From: G963668185 sp965237445
GTDB lineage: Bacteria; Chloroflexota; Dehalococcoidia; Lucifugimonadales; G963668185
Assembly (NCBI GenBank): GCA_965237445.1
Contig: OZ250142.1
Location: 806,001 to 870,000, forward strand
Length of the DNA: 64,000 nt
Direction of reading: 5' to 3'
Of the stretch, positions 24,752-33,784 are shown piece after piece. The position numbers and the translations under genes are program-made. Below the pieces are notes generated by a model. The model was not told where the DNA came from, did not search any database, and was given only the letters and a program-made list of their open reading frames with translations. Positions within the stretch are counted from its first letter, which is position 1, and every line of letters starts with the position of its first letter.

Positions 24752-26113
24752 TCAGGGCATCGCAGACTTGATGTAGGTGGTGGCCAAAGTTCGAGCGTAC
24801 CCATTCTGCCTATAATCAACGTCCGGCAGCAGGTCTTTCGGATACCATAAGGCGTACTCTTGGGCATCGAACCAGAGTCCAGTCACGGGATCAAACAACT
24901 CCGACGAGACCAGGTGGCCGCCGCCCTTGCTTACCCCTCCAATGACCAGTACTAGTCCCCCTGCGAGAAGGGTAGCGGTGTGAGCCGATCGCGCTTCATC
25001 TAGGGAACCTGTCAGAGTCCACTCGCCCGTGTCAGGATCGAACAGCTCGGAAGTACTGAGCGGACCGCCCTGGCTTTTGCCTCCCGTTATCAGTACTCTG
25101 CCGTCAGGCAAGAGGGTAGCTGTGTGGTCACCTCTAGCCTCGTTCATATCAGGAGCATGAGTCCAGATATCAGAGGCCGGATCGTAGAGTTCGGCTGAAG
25201 TTATGGCCTCGTTGCTCATGTTCAGCCCTCCAACCACAAGGACCCTGCCGTTCGGTAGCAATGTGGCCGAATGAAAGCCACGGGCACTTGTCATTGCCGC
25301 GCCCAGGCGCCACACATCTGACTTCGGGTCGTAGGTTTGCACTTCTACATGCAGCACACCATTGTTGCCGCCTCCGGCAACCAAGACCCTGCCATCGTTC
25401 AGGAGCGTTGCTGTGTGGGAGCCGTGGGCCTGCACCATTGGAGCCGCCATCTTCCATCCCTCTGTCGCAGGGTCATAGATCTCGGAAGTAGCCAAGCTGC
25501 TGCGTCCAGTCCATCCGCCCGCCACCAGTACGCGGCCGTCTTCAAGAAGGGTGGCTGTGTGGAGAGCGCGCGGGCGTGACATTTTGCCGACGGGACTCCA
25601 AGAATCGGTCTGCGGATCGTAAAGCTCCGCTTCGCTAAAGCCACCCGAGGCATCGCCGCCTCCAGTGACCAGAACCGCGCCGTCCCGGAGCAGCGTGGCC
25701 GTGTGCAGGCCACGACCAAGATTCATACTGGCCCCTTCAACCCAAAGATGGGTACCAGGTTTGTATATGCTCACCTCGCCCACGCCATTCATATCGTAGT
25801 CCATCGCGCCGATTACAAGCACATCGCCGTTGTTCGCGACGGTAGCGGTATGCAAACGGCGGGGAATGCTCATAGCGGGGTTGCCCGTAGGTATGGCCTT
25901 GGCTTCTGGAGTAGAAACGGCCGTGGGCGAACCGATGACGTCGGTGCCGGACGCGGATGCGATAGGGGCTGCATCCACAACCTGGGGATCGCTCGGACTC
26001 TCCTTCGCAGCACTGAAACACGCGGCGAAAAACAGGAGCGTGAGAGCCCCCGCAAACAGGCTCGTCAATTGCCTGGGCCGCACCTCTCCACCTCCCAAGC
26101 CGCAAATTGACAC
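24752..26113 (-). CDS. Kelch-repeat lipoprotein (paralogue 1)
   Basis: 453 residues. Lipoprotein signal with lipobox LFFAACFS, then a ~60-residue Ser/Ala/Pro linker and about seven ~47-residue Kelch motifs, each with H(T/S)ATLLxDGRVLVxGG followed by a xxELYDPxTDxW strand. This is the beta-propeller of galactose-oxidase-like/kelch proteins, but no copper-radical Tyr-Cys site is identifiable, so it is more likely a binding propeller anchored to the outer face of the membrane. It lies 50 nt from its paralogue on the same strand. Ligand unknown. Confidence 0.85.
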   Translation of the reverse strand: MSICGLGGGEVRPRQLTSLFAGALTLLFFAACFSAAKESPSDPQVVDAAPIASASGTDVIGSPTAVSTPEAKAIPTGNPAMSIPRRLHTATVANNGDVLVIGAMDYDMNGVGEVSIYKPGTHLWVEGASMNLGRGLHTATLLRDGAVLVTGGGDASGGFSEAELYDPQTDSWSPVGKMSRPRALHTATLLEDGRVLVAGGWTGRSSLATSEIYDPATEGWKMAAPMVQAHGSHTATLLNDGRVLVAGGGNNGVLHVEVQTYDPKSDVWRLGAAMTSARGFHSATLLPNGRVLVVGGLNMSNEAITSAELYDPASDIWTHAPDMNEARGDHTATLLPDGRVLITGGKSQGGPLSTSELFDPDTGEWTLTGSLDEARSAHTATLLAGGLVLVIGGVSKGGGHLVSSELFDPVTGLWFDAQEYALWYPKDLLPDVDYRQNGYARTLATTYIKSAMP

Positions 26114-26165
26114 TGCAGTCCGATGTTTCGGGAGTATAACCGAACCACAGGTTCGGTGAGCGAGG

Positions 26166-27518
26166 CTATTGGTTGGCGGCTGCTCCCGCGATTACCCACT
26201 CATCCTCAATGGGATCGTAGACCTCAGCGTCGTCGATCGGACCTATGAGGTTCCGACCACCAGTGACGAGAACGCGCCCGTCGAGGAGTAGCGAGTAGGC
26301 ATGCTCAAGTCTGCTAAAGGTCATGGACTTGATGTCGACCCACATCCGTGCTGCGGGATCATAGATGCTTGTCCGAGATGAGACCGGAGAATCCTCCCCA
26401 GCGCCACCCCCCAGAAGCAGCCGGCCGTCCGCCAACATCACGGCGCTGTGGTACTGAAATCCCAGGTCAATTGAGGGGCCAGCGGTCAACTCCCCGATCT
26501 CAGGATCGAAGATTTCCACTGTGCCCCCAGTCGAAGCGCCTCCAACGAGGGCGACAGTTCCGTCAGCGGCCAACACCGCCGAATGGCCAGCCCTCGGCAT
26601 CTGCAAGTGCGCTGCCTCCGCCCAAGTGCGCGATTCGGGATCGAAGATCTCAATGAGGTCAATGTAGCCTCCGCCCTCTTTCCTCCCGCCGACAGCAATT
26701 ACACGTCCGTCCTGGAGCAGAGTTAGAGAATGGTCCCACCTGGGCGTCGACATCGGACCAACGGTTGTCCACTCTTTTGCCTCGGGATCGTACATCTCCG
26801 TCGAGGCCGTCACTCCACCAAACACGAGCGTCATTCCGCCTGTGACAAGTACTCGTCCATCCGGCAAACGTATGGAAGTATGTGACCTTCGCGGTTCATT
26901 CGGACCAGGAGTCGAGGTCCAACTTCCACTGTCCACATCGTAGATCTCGGCACTAGAGACGGGACACTGAAAGATGCTGGATTGGCCGCCCACTACCAGT
27001 ACTTTGCCGCTGGTCAGCAATGTGGCTGAGTGGTGAACGCGGCGATGGCCCATGTAGTGCTTCAGTTCCCAAGCGGCGGTGTTCGGATCGAACAACTCCG
27101 TGGAGGCAGTCACGCCACTCCTCATTTGGCCGCCGGTGACCAAGACGGTACCGTCGTCGAGCACAGTGGCAGTGTGCCAACGCCTGGCTGCGGCCAAGGC
27201 GCCGGGTTCGACGGACTGAGTGATGAACTCCTGCGGAGACTCTTCCTCTTCCGCTGTACAGGCCGCCGCAGTGGCTAGAAGTGACGACGCGGACGTGGCA
27301 GGACTAGCCGTCGCAATTGCCGACGCGTCGGACGGTGGCGTCTGCATCACGAGCATAGGAGCGTCTTCCCCAGAGTCTCTGCAGGCAACTGTCAGCAAGA
27401 GCAAAGTAGCCAATGCCAACGGCAAAGCACGCCCAATCAGAGTACTCGGGATTCCCAAGGAATAGCGGTCTCTATAGCGAGCGGCACGTACCTGGAGCGT
27501 ACACAATGCCAACTTCAA
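26166..27518 (-). CDS. Kelch-repeat lipoprotein (paralogue 2)
   Basis: 450 residues; same architecture as its neighbour: lipobox LLLTVACRD, a low-complexity linker, then Kelch repeats (WHTATVLDDGTVLVTGG, VHHSATLLTSGKVLVVGG, HSLTLLQDGRVIAVGG, EHAYSLLLDGRVLVTGG). Clearly a tandem paralogue with considerable divergence. Two Cys pairs in the early repeats (ACTAEEEE, FQCPVSS) might form disulfides. It diverges from the exported peptidase gene at 27639. Confidence 0.85.
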   Translation of the reverse strand: MKLALCTLQVRAARYRDRYSLGIPSTLIGRALPLALATLLLLTVACRDSGEDAPMLVMQTPPSDASAIATASPATSASSLLATAAACTAEEEESPQEFITQSVEPGALAAARRWHTATVLDDGTVLVTGGQMRSGVTASTELFDPNTAAWELKHYMGHRRVHHSATLLTSGKVLVVGGQSSIFQCPVSSAEIYDVDSGSWTSTPGPNEPRRSHTSIRLPDGRVLVTGGMTLVFGGVTASTEMYDPEAKEWTTVGPMSTPRWDHSLTLLQDGRVIAVGGRKEGGGYIDLIEIFDPESRTWAEAAHLQMPRAGHSAVLAADGTVALVGGASTGGTVEIFDPEIGELTAGPSIDLGFQYHSAVMLADGRLLLGGGAGEDSPVSSRTSIYDPAARMWVDIKSMTFSRLEHAYSLLLDGRVLVTGGRNLIGPIDDAEVYDPIEDEWVIAGAAANQ

Positions 27519-27638
27519 CTGTTGTCAACTGGAGTTCTTCCTCGATCCAAGCCCCACCACACTCCCCCATGCCCGCAATTCGCCGCCCACAGTGATCTGT
27601 TCTCATGCATCCCTTCGAGACCCAACTTATGATACACA

Positions 27639-29705
27639 GTGCTGGTGAACACAGTATCTAAGCGAACAGTTCAAGCTGTAGTTTGGTCCATAGGGTTTCT
27701 GCTGGCGCTGTCTCTAATCGGGGTTGCTTGCGGTTCAAGCAATGACGAACAAGCCGGTCAATCCCAAGCTCCAGCAGAACCGGCGGTGGCCTCGGAAACC
27801 GAGCAGCCTGCTCTGCCACAAGACGCAGCGACCGGCGGCGCGCCCGAAACAACCGAGGTAGTAACCTCTATTGTCACTGTTGGTGAATCGGATGCTGGCA
27901 CAACCACGTCGGCAGAAGAAGTGGAAGGAAACGTAGGGCCAGGTTTCCCAACGATTCCAGTGCCTCCGGACCTTGACCTCTATGAGGCGGCCACTCGTCT
28001 GCGCACCGGGCCGGACAATCCACCCTCCCGCTCTCTGGCTCCCACCAATGAACCGTACGAGGTTGGTGAGAGCGCCTCCTTCTATGTCTACGATCCAGCC
28101 AGCGACGAAAACTACGCGGTCACCGCAGTTCTGAAGCACGTAAGCGACAACGCATACTGGTACGTGGGTCCTGAACTGGAGTTTCCTCAGAGTGACCTTG
28201 TCGCGGCCTCCGAACTCTTCGAGAACCGCGTCAGACCTGAGATCACGGGCTCCCTGGGCGACATCCGATCGCCCGGTGTGGACGGCGATCCCAAGCTAAC
28301 TGTGCTGAACACGGTCATTAACCAAGTCGGCGGACTCTTCAGTTCCGCTGATGGGCACACCGTACAGGTGCACCCCTACAGCAACCAGAGGGAGATGGTC
28401 TACATAAGCGCCGACAAGTACCTGGACTTTGGCACTGTTCCGTACTTACGTGTTCTTGCTCACGAGTTCATGCACGCTGTGCACGCAAACCTCGACAATT
28501 CGGAAGAGGCGTGGGTCGACGAAGGGCTGGCGGAGTTCGCAGTAGACGTTTCCGGATACCCGAGGAACCAGGACAGGCACGATAGGTTTCTCTCGAATCC
28601 AGGAGTGCAGCTCAACTACATGGACTACGAGTCCATCGACACCCTTGCTCACTACGAGGCTGCACACAGGTTCTTCGTGTACCTGAGCGAGCATTTTGGA
28701 GGGAATGAAGCCATAAGCGAACTGTTGAGAGAGCCCGCGGACGGAGCATTGGGAGTGGACGCTTTCCTCAAGAAACGAGGCTTAAACTTCACGCAGGTGT
28801 TCAAGGACTGGGTTGTGGCCAACTACATCAACGAACTCGAAGGTCCGTATGGCTACGCAGGCTCCGAAGTCGGACGCGCCAGAACGCGTCATTTTCGAGG
28901 CGAGGCACAACTGACGCGAGAAGCCAAACAGTTCAGCGCCGTCTACCTAGATATCCGGCCGCTCGTTGAAGACTTCACCATTGAGTTTGAGGGCGCAAGC
29001 GAAACGACAATTTTCGGCGGAAGCTGCTACAGCGGCCGAGGTTGCTGGTGGAGCAACAAGGGGGACTCGATCGACACCACGCTCACACGCGAGTTCGACC
29101 TCACAGGAGTGTCTGAAGCCACTCTTGAGTACATGGCTTGGTTTGAAATAGAGGAAGGCTGGGACTACGCCTACCTCGAAGTCTCTGCAGACAATGGGCA
29201 AACCTGGGACATCTTGCACCCCGAGCGGGCGAGCGACGAAGACAGGTTGGGAAACGCGTATGGGCCAGGTTATACCGGGGATTCGAAGGGCTGGGTGGCC
29301 GAGTCGGTGGACATCTCCGACTACTCCGGCGATCCGGTGCTAGTCCGGTTCGAGTACATTACCGATGGGGCAGTTCATGCCGACGGGTTCGTCCTCGACG
29401 ACATTTCGATACCCGAAGCCGGATTCTTCGACGATGCGGAGCAGGACCAAGGTTGGACCGCGTCAGGGTTCGCACGAATCGAGAACGTGCTGCCGCAAAA
29501 GTTCATCGTGCAGGTAATTGCTGATCGGGGCGATGAAAACTTCGAGGTCTTCGACATGCCCTTGGAAGACGGCACTCGAGGCCAGGCATTAATTCAGGGA
29601 CTAGGAACCGAGCTTGAGAAGGTGATCCTAGCCGTATCGCCGGTTACCCTCGGAACTCACCAGCCAACCTCGTACACGGTGAAGGTGAAGGCAGCGTCCG
29701 AGTAG
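27639..29705 (+). CDS. exported zinc metallopeptidase lipoprotein (immune inhibitor A-like)
   Basis: 688 residues. Lipoprotein signal (FLLALSLIGVACGSS), acidic Thr/Ser-rich linker, then a gluzincin-type domain with HEFMHAVH ... WVDEGLAEFAV (zinc His, Glu and the downstream Glu), near residues 273-305. The C-terminal half contains a MAM/immune-inhibitor-like beta module (TLEYMAWFEIEEGWDYAYLEVSADNGQTWDIL; VRFEYITDGAVHADGFVLDDISIP). Family M6-like peptidases degrade extracellular proteins. GTG start at 27639 or 27645. It is followed after 75 nt by a second exported peptidase. Confidence 0.87.
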   Translation: MLVNTVSKRTVQAVVWSIGFLLALSLIGVACGSSNDEQAGQSQAPAEPAVASETEQPALPQDAATGGAPETTEVVTSIVTVGESDAGTTTSAEEVEGNVGPGFPTIPVPPDLDLYEAATRLRTGPDNPPSRSLAPTNEPYEVGESASFYVYDPASDENYAVTAVLKHVSDNAYWYVGPELEFPQSDLVAASELFENRVRPEITGSLGDIRSPGVDGDPKLTVLNTVINQVGGLFSSADGHTVQVHPYSNQREMVYISADKYLDFGTVPYLRVLAHEFMHAVHANLDNSEEAWVDEGLAEFAVDVSGYPRNQDRHDRFLSNPGVQLNYMDYESIDTLAHYEAAHRFFVYLSEHFGGNEAISELLREPADGALGVDAFLKKRGLNFTQVFKDWVVANYINELEGPYGYAGSEVGRARTRHFRGEAQLTREAKQFSAVYLDIRPLVEDFTIEFEGASETTIFGGSCYSGRGCWWSNKGDSIDTTLTREFDLTGVSEATLEYMAWFEIEEGWDYAYLEVSADNGQTWDILHPERASDEDRLGNAYGPGYTGDSKGWVAESVDISDYSGDPVLVRFEYITDGAVHADGFVLDDISIPEAGFFDDAEQDQGWTASGFARIENVLPQKFIVQVIADRGDENFEVFDMPLEDGTRGQALIQGLGTELEKVILAVSPVTLGTHQPTSYTVKVKAASE

Positions 29706-29780
29706 AATCGTAAGAACCACGCCGGAACGCTGAACGTAATCAATGTTGACCGGACCAAGCCGCCAAGTCAGGATGTAGGT

Positions 29781-31253
29781 ATGAGATTGCCATCTGTTGG
29801 GAACGCACGCCGCCGGTGGAGAGCCGTCATGCTTGGACTCGTAGCTGCGGGGGCGGCGTTGCTGATTGTTCCAACGGCCTCGGCAGACGAGGGCCCGATC
29901 ATCGTGCACTCCACTGAAGTGTCGTCAGGGTTTCCAGAAGGAATCCTGTTCAAGCTCAGCGCGGAGAGCGAGTCCGAGATCGAGTCCGTCTCGGTAATGT
30001 TCAAGGCTGCAGTTCCACGAGCCGCTGAGGTGCTCGCGTATCTTGAGCACGACGCAGCACCGCTGGTTGACGGCGAACTGTTCTGGCGCACCAATACATC
30101 AGCCCGCTACATTCCCCCGGGCTCCCTACTGCAGGTCCGGTTCGAGATCAAGGACGCCGCGGGCAATGTCTTCCAGACAGAGCCGGTGGACTTTGTGTAC
30201 CAAGACCCTCGATTTACCTGGGAAGAGATCTCGGAAGGGCCGGTTACGGTGACGTACCACGGTCCGGTGAAGACACGCGCCGAGAACGTGCTCGACGCGG
30301 TGTCTAGGACAGTTCAGTTTATGGGCCCGCTGCTGGGCGCGGACACGTCGGTGCCGATGAGGGTAACGATCTACAACAACAACCGCGAGATGCTCAGCAG
30401 CATGCCGCCGAGGAGCGCGACGACGGGCCGGGAACTGATCACGGAGGGCAGGGCATTTGGCGACTACAACGTGGTGCTGGTTCTGGGCAGCGGCCGATTG
30501 GCGCTCGGCACGGCGGGCCACGAAGTCATTCACATACTTGTAGACCGGGCCGGCGCGGGCCGACTGGGGTTTGTGCCTTCGTGGCTGAACGAAGGGCTGG
30601 CGGAGTTTGGCAACCCTGAGCCGAGTTACTCTTACGACATCGCTCTAGAGTTCGCGATAGAGACGGACCAGCTTCTACCAGTGATACACATGCAGGCCAT
30701 GCCCGGGGACCCGGAGAAGGCGATCATCTTCTACGGCCAAGCCCGAAGCATTGTCAGCTACATGGTGTACAGGTACGGCCCGGATAGAATGGGTCAGCTA
30801 ATGGAGGCGTTGAAGAGCGGCAAGCGGGTGGCGACGGCGGTGGAAGAGGTCTATGGGACAACGCTGGAGGAGCTTGACGGCGAATGGCGGGATGCTGTCG
30901 GAGCGCCAGAGTACGTGGCTTCAGAAGTCGTGTCACGGCCTACGGCCGAGGCGCAGCCCACGATCGAGTTGTACACCCTCGGCTCACAGACTGTCCTTTC
31001 GGGCGACGAAGAAGAAGCAGTCGAGACTCTCGCAAGCTCGGAGAGCGTGGGCGAACCGGAGACATCTGATGCCGACGAACAGGCCACGGACCAGACTTCA
31101 AACTCGGAGGACGAGCCGGCCGCTACTGAGCAGCCCGCAGGCGGAAGCTGTAGCGCCACGAATGGCGCGAACGGGATGATGGACTTTTCGGCGGTACTTC
31201 TGTTGGGTGGACTTGCGGCTTTCGCGGTCCGGAAGCGGATTGGGCGGGGATAA
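29781..31253 (+). CDS. exported gluzincin-type peptidase with C-terminal sorting-like tail
   Basis: 490 residues. Signal peptide (VMLGLVAAGAALLIVPTASA), a beta-rich N-domain, then the peptidase MA-like segment with GHEVIHILVDR ... WLNEGLAEFGN (HExxH plus Glu) near residues 250-275. A long acidic linker precedes GGSCSATNG, a hydrophobic helix and RKRIGRG. This ending has the same layout as that of the 534-residue secreted protein at 5471-7075. The zinc peptidase role is inferred from the motif; the substrate is unknown. Confidence 0.85.
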   Translation: MRLPSVGNARRRWRAVMLGLVAAGAALLIVPTASADEGPIIVHSTEVSSGFPEGILFKLSAESESEIESVSVMFKAAVPRAAEVLAYLEHDAAPLVDGELFWRTNTSARYIPPGSLLQVRFEIKDAAGNVFQTEPVDFVYQDPRFTWEEISEGPVTVTYHGPVKTRAENVLDAVSRTVQFMGPLLGADTSVPMRVTIYNNNREMLSSMPPRSATTGRELITEGRAFGDYNVVLVLGSGRLALGTAGHEVIHILVDRAGAGRLGFVPSWLNEGLAEFGNPEPSYSYDIALEFAIETDQLLPVIHMQAMPGDPEKAIIFYGQARSIVSYMVYRYGPDRMGQLMEALKSGKRVATAVEEVYGTTLEELDGEWRDAVGAPEYVASEVVSRPTAEAQPTIELYTLGSQTVLSGDEEEAVETLASSESVGEPETSDADEQATDQTSNSEDEPAATEQPAGGSCSATNGANGMMDFSAVLLLGGLAAFAVRKRIGRG

Positions 31254-31354
31254 CCGGACCGCCTCACTTCCAGACTGCGCCGACCTCCGCCGCAAAGTAG
31301 AATAAGGGGCGAATCCCCCGGCAGGACGCAGCCTGCCAAGCAAAAGGCCCCGCA

Positions 31355-31669
31355 GTGGAGCTCTCTCTCGAAGACGTTCGGCATATCGCAGCGCTTGCAC
31401 GCGTTCGGTTTACAGACGCAGAGCTGGAAACGATGCGCAGGCAACTGTCCGATATTCTCGTGCAGTTCACTGTGCTGGAGCGCGTGGATACCGAAGGCGT
31501 AGAACCGACGGGACATGCTTCAGGCATCACAAGCGTAATGCGTACCGACGAGCCTCGCCCTAGCATAGACGCCGACGAGGCGCTCGCCAACGTGCCGCTT
31601 CGGCAGGACGACTTCGTGAGGATCAGGGCCGTGCTTCAGGAGACGGGAGGCTCAACTGAAGTCGAGTGA
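31355..31669 (+). CDS. gatC: Asp-tRNA(Asn)/Glu-tRNA(Gln) amidotransferase subunit C
   Basis: 104 residues. Family pattern LSLEDVRHIAALARVRFTDAELE, QLSDILVQFTVLERVDTEGVEPT and LRQDD near the C-terminus. Stabilises the GatCAB complex that converts misacylated Glu-tRNA(Gln)/Asp-tRNA(Asn). GTG start. The gatA frame begins before the gatC stop, so the two are translationally coupled. Confidence 0.93.
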   Translation: MELSLEDVRHIAALARVRFTDAELETMRRQLSDILVQFTVLERVDTEGVEPTGHASGITSVMRTDEPRPSIDADEALANVPLRQDDFVRIRAVLQETGGSTEVE

Positions 31670-33118
31670 CCTGCCTGGACTCGCGATCGCAGACGCGAGG
31701 GGGCTACTGGACCGCCGGGAGGTCTCGGCAGAAGAGTTGACGAGAGCCTACCTGGAGCGGATCGAGGAGACAGAACCCTCAATTCGCGCATTTGTGACCG
31801 TGACGGCAGATGTTGCCATCAAGCTGGCTCGGGAGGCTGACGCCGACATCGCGTCCGGGAATGCGACTGCGCTGACGGGCATTCCGATGCTGCTGAAGGA
31901 CAACCTTTGTACACGCGGCGTGGAGACCACATGCTCATCGCAGATGCTGCGTGGCTTCGTGCCGGTCTACGACTCCGCAGTGGCGCAGCGGCTACGAGAG
32001 GCGGGGGCGGTGCTTCTGGGCAAAGGCAACATGGACGAGTTCGCGATGGGCTCTTCAACCGAGAACTCGTCCTTCCATCCCACGCACAATCCATGGGATG
32101 AGTCGAAGGTGCCGGGAGGCAGCAGCGGAGGTCCGGCGGCAGCCGTTTCGGCGGGGCAGTGCGTGTTCTCGCTTGGCTCGGATACCGGGGGAGCGTGCGG
32201 CAACCGGCGGCTCTGTGCGGCGTCGTTGGCCTGAAGCCGACGTACGGCCTCGTGAGCCGGTACGGCCTGGTTGCGTTCGCAAGCTCGCTCGACCAGATCG
32301 GTCCGATCACGTCGACGGTGGAGGACGCGGCGACCGTGCTCGGCGTCATCGCCGGACACGACCCGCGGGACTCGACCTCGATCGAGGCGCCGGTCCCGGA
32401 CTATTCGAGCAGTCTGGCCGAGGGCGTTGCCGGGATGCGAGTCGGGGTGCCCAAGGAGTACTTCGTACCTGGGATGGAGGCAGGCGTGGAGGAAGCGGTG
32501 AGGGCCGCCATAGACGTGTTATCCGGCCTCGGCGCGAACGTGGAGGAGATTTCGCTGCCCAACACGCCGAATGCGCTGGCCGTTTACTACATCATCGCGC
32601 CTTCGGAGGCGTGCGCCAACCTGGCCAGGTACGACGGCGTGAAGTACGGATACTCGTACGCAGGGGACGGAAGCATGTGGGACGCGCTAGAACTGACGAG
32701 GCAGGAAGGGTTCGGGCCGGAGGTGAAGCGGAGGATCATGCTGGGCGCGTACGCACTGTCGGCAGGATACTATGACGCGTACTACCTGAAAGCACAGAAG
32801 GTCAGGACCCTCATCAGGGCGGAGTTAGAGAAGGCCTTTGAGAATTTCGACGTCATAGTTGGGCCCACTACCCCGACTACGGCGTTTGACATCGGCGCCA
32901 AGGTTGACGATCCGGTCCAGATGTATCTCAACGACATGTTCACGTTTCCGGCAAACATCGCCGGCATACCGGGAATCTCAGTGCCGACCGGCCTGTCCGA
33001 CGGGCTGCCGGTGGGTCTTCAGATCATGGCTCCGTCCATGCACGAGGAGACGATGCTGCGCGTGGCCTACGCCTACGAGCGGGCAACTTCGTGGCACGAG
33101 ATGAGGCCCGGGATCTGA
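31656..33118 (+). CDS. gatA: Asp-tRNA(Asn)/Glu-tRNA(Gln) amidotransferase subunit A, frameshifted
   Basis: Amidase-signature subunit. N-terminal part: LTGIPMLLKDNLC (catalytic Lys), GGSSGGPAAAVSAG (Ser), ending in LGSDTGG. At that point the frame breaks: GSDTGG should continue as SVRQPAALCGVVGLKPTYG, which is present one frame over from about 32195 to the stop at 33118. Restoring a sixth G to the run GGGGG at 32187-32191 repairs the gene completely. As gatA is normally essential with gatC/gatB, an assembly or sequencing deletion is the likeliest cause. The start appears to be CTG 31656 with GGGAGG 5 nt upstream, giving LKSSDLPGLAIADAR; no ATG/GTG/TTG before 31737 fits. Confidence 0.88.
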
Positions 33119-33279
33119 AGACGGACGGGCGGAGACTGGGCGCAGGTCCCGCGATAGGCCGAACCGCCTGCCCGGACGTTTAAGACTCAGGATTCCGCCG
33201 CCAGCAGGGTGCATTGCGCAAGCGGCGGGCTTGCCAATCTAGAGAGCTCTCGAGCCGTTTTCCGGGCTCCCCTCAAAAA

Positions 33280-33587
33280 ATCTGTTCCATTATGTTCCGT
33301 TTTGTTCCGTTTTATAGCTGGACCATGGTGATTCGCAGGGCATGTTCGGAACACGTTTGGAACCTGGACGGGGCAGTCTCGGTGCATAAATGGAACACAA
33401 ATGGAACACGCTGCGGGTACCAGAGTGCAGTCGGACGGAGCGGGCTGTGCCGACAAGGCAATTACGAGGTGTGAGATTGCGCTGACGAGGGCGCCCACAA
33501 GGGACGCATCTACGTGGCGAGTCTCATACGTACAGCGATCTGCGGGATTCATGTGCTCATATTAGCACAGTTGTACGCTTAGGTCAA
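33280..33587 (-). repeat. three-iteron promoter element, copy C
   Basis: Inverted relative to copies A and B. Minus-strand promoter TTGACC (33582-33587), 17 nt, TAATAT (33559-33564), ATG 6 nt later (33552-33550). The distal end has iterons CGGAACAAAA, CGGAACATAA, TGGAACAGAT (33309 down to 33280) after CCAGCTATAAAA-type sequence, then six T. The upstream arm is a tandem pair of GTGTTCCATTT (33409-33388). TGTTCCATT/AATGGAACA arms replace the TGTCACATT/AATGTGACA of copies A and B. The region 33119-33784 otherwise holds no gene I can support. Confidence 0.72.
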
Positions 33588-33784
33588 ACGATCGGGGCGC
33601 CGCTCCCAGGACGCTTGCAATCGAAAGGCATGTGTGAAGTCCAGGTCTGTTGTGGTCAGAAGAGCTCATCTGCTACCGGGTGATGCATCTCTCACACCAA
33701 AGCTACCCGGACGTGCTTCGTCTGTACCCAACTGGGCCTTGCCTGTACCCTGTTGAGCACCCGCACGGCACAGGAGTTAAGACA

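Noticed and set aside
33187..33552. 121-residue minus-strand frame in copy C
   Set aside because: It starts at the conserved ATG but its sequence does not match the frames of copies A and B and runs through the iterons; kept only as part of the element.
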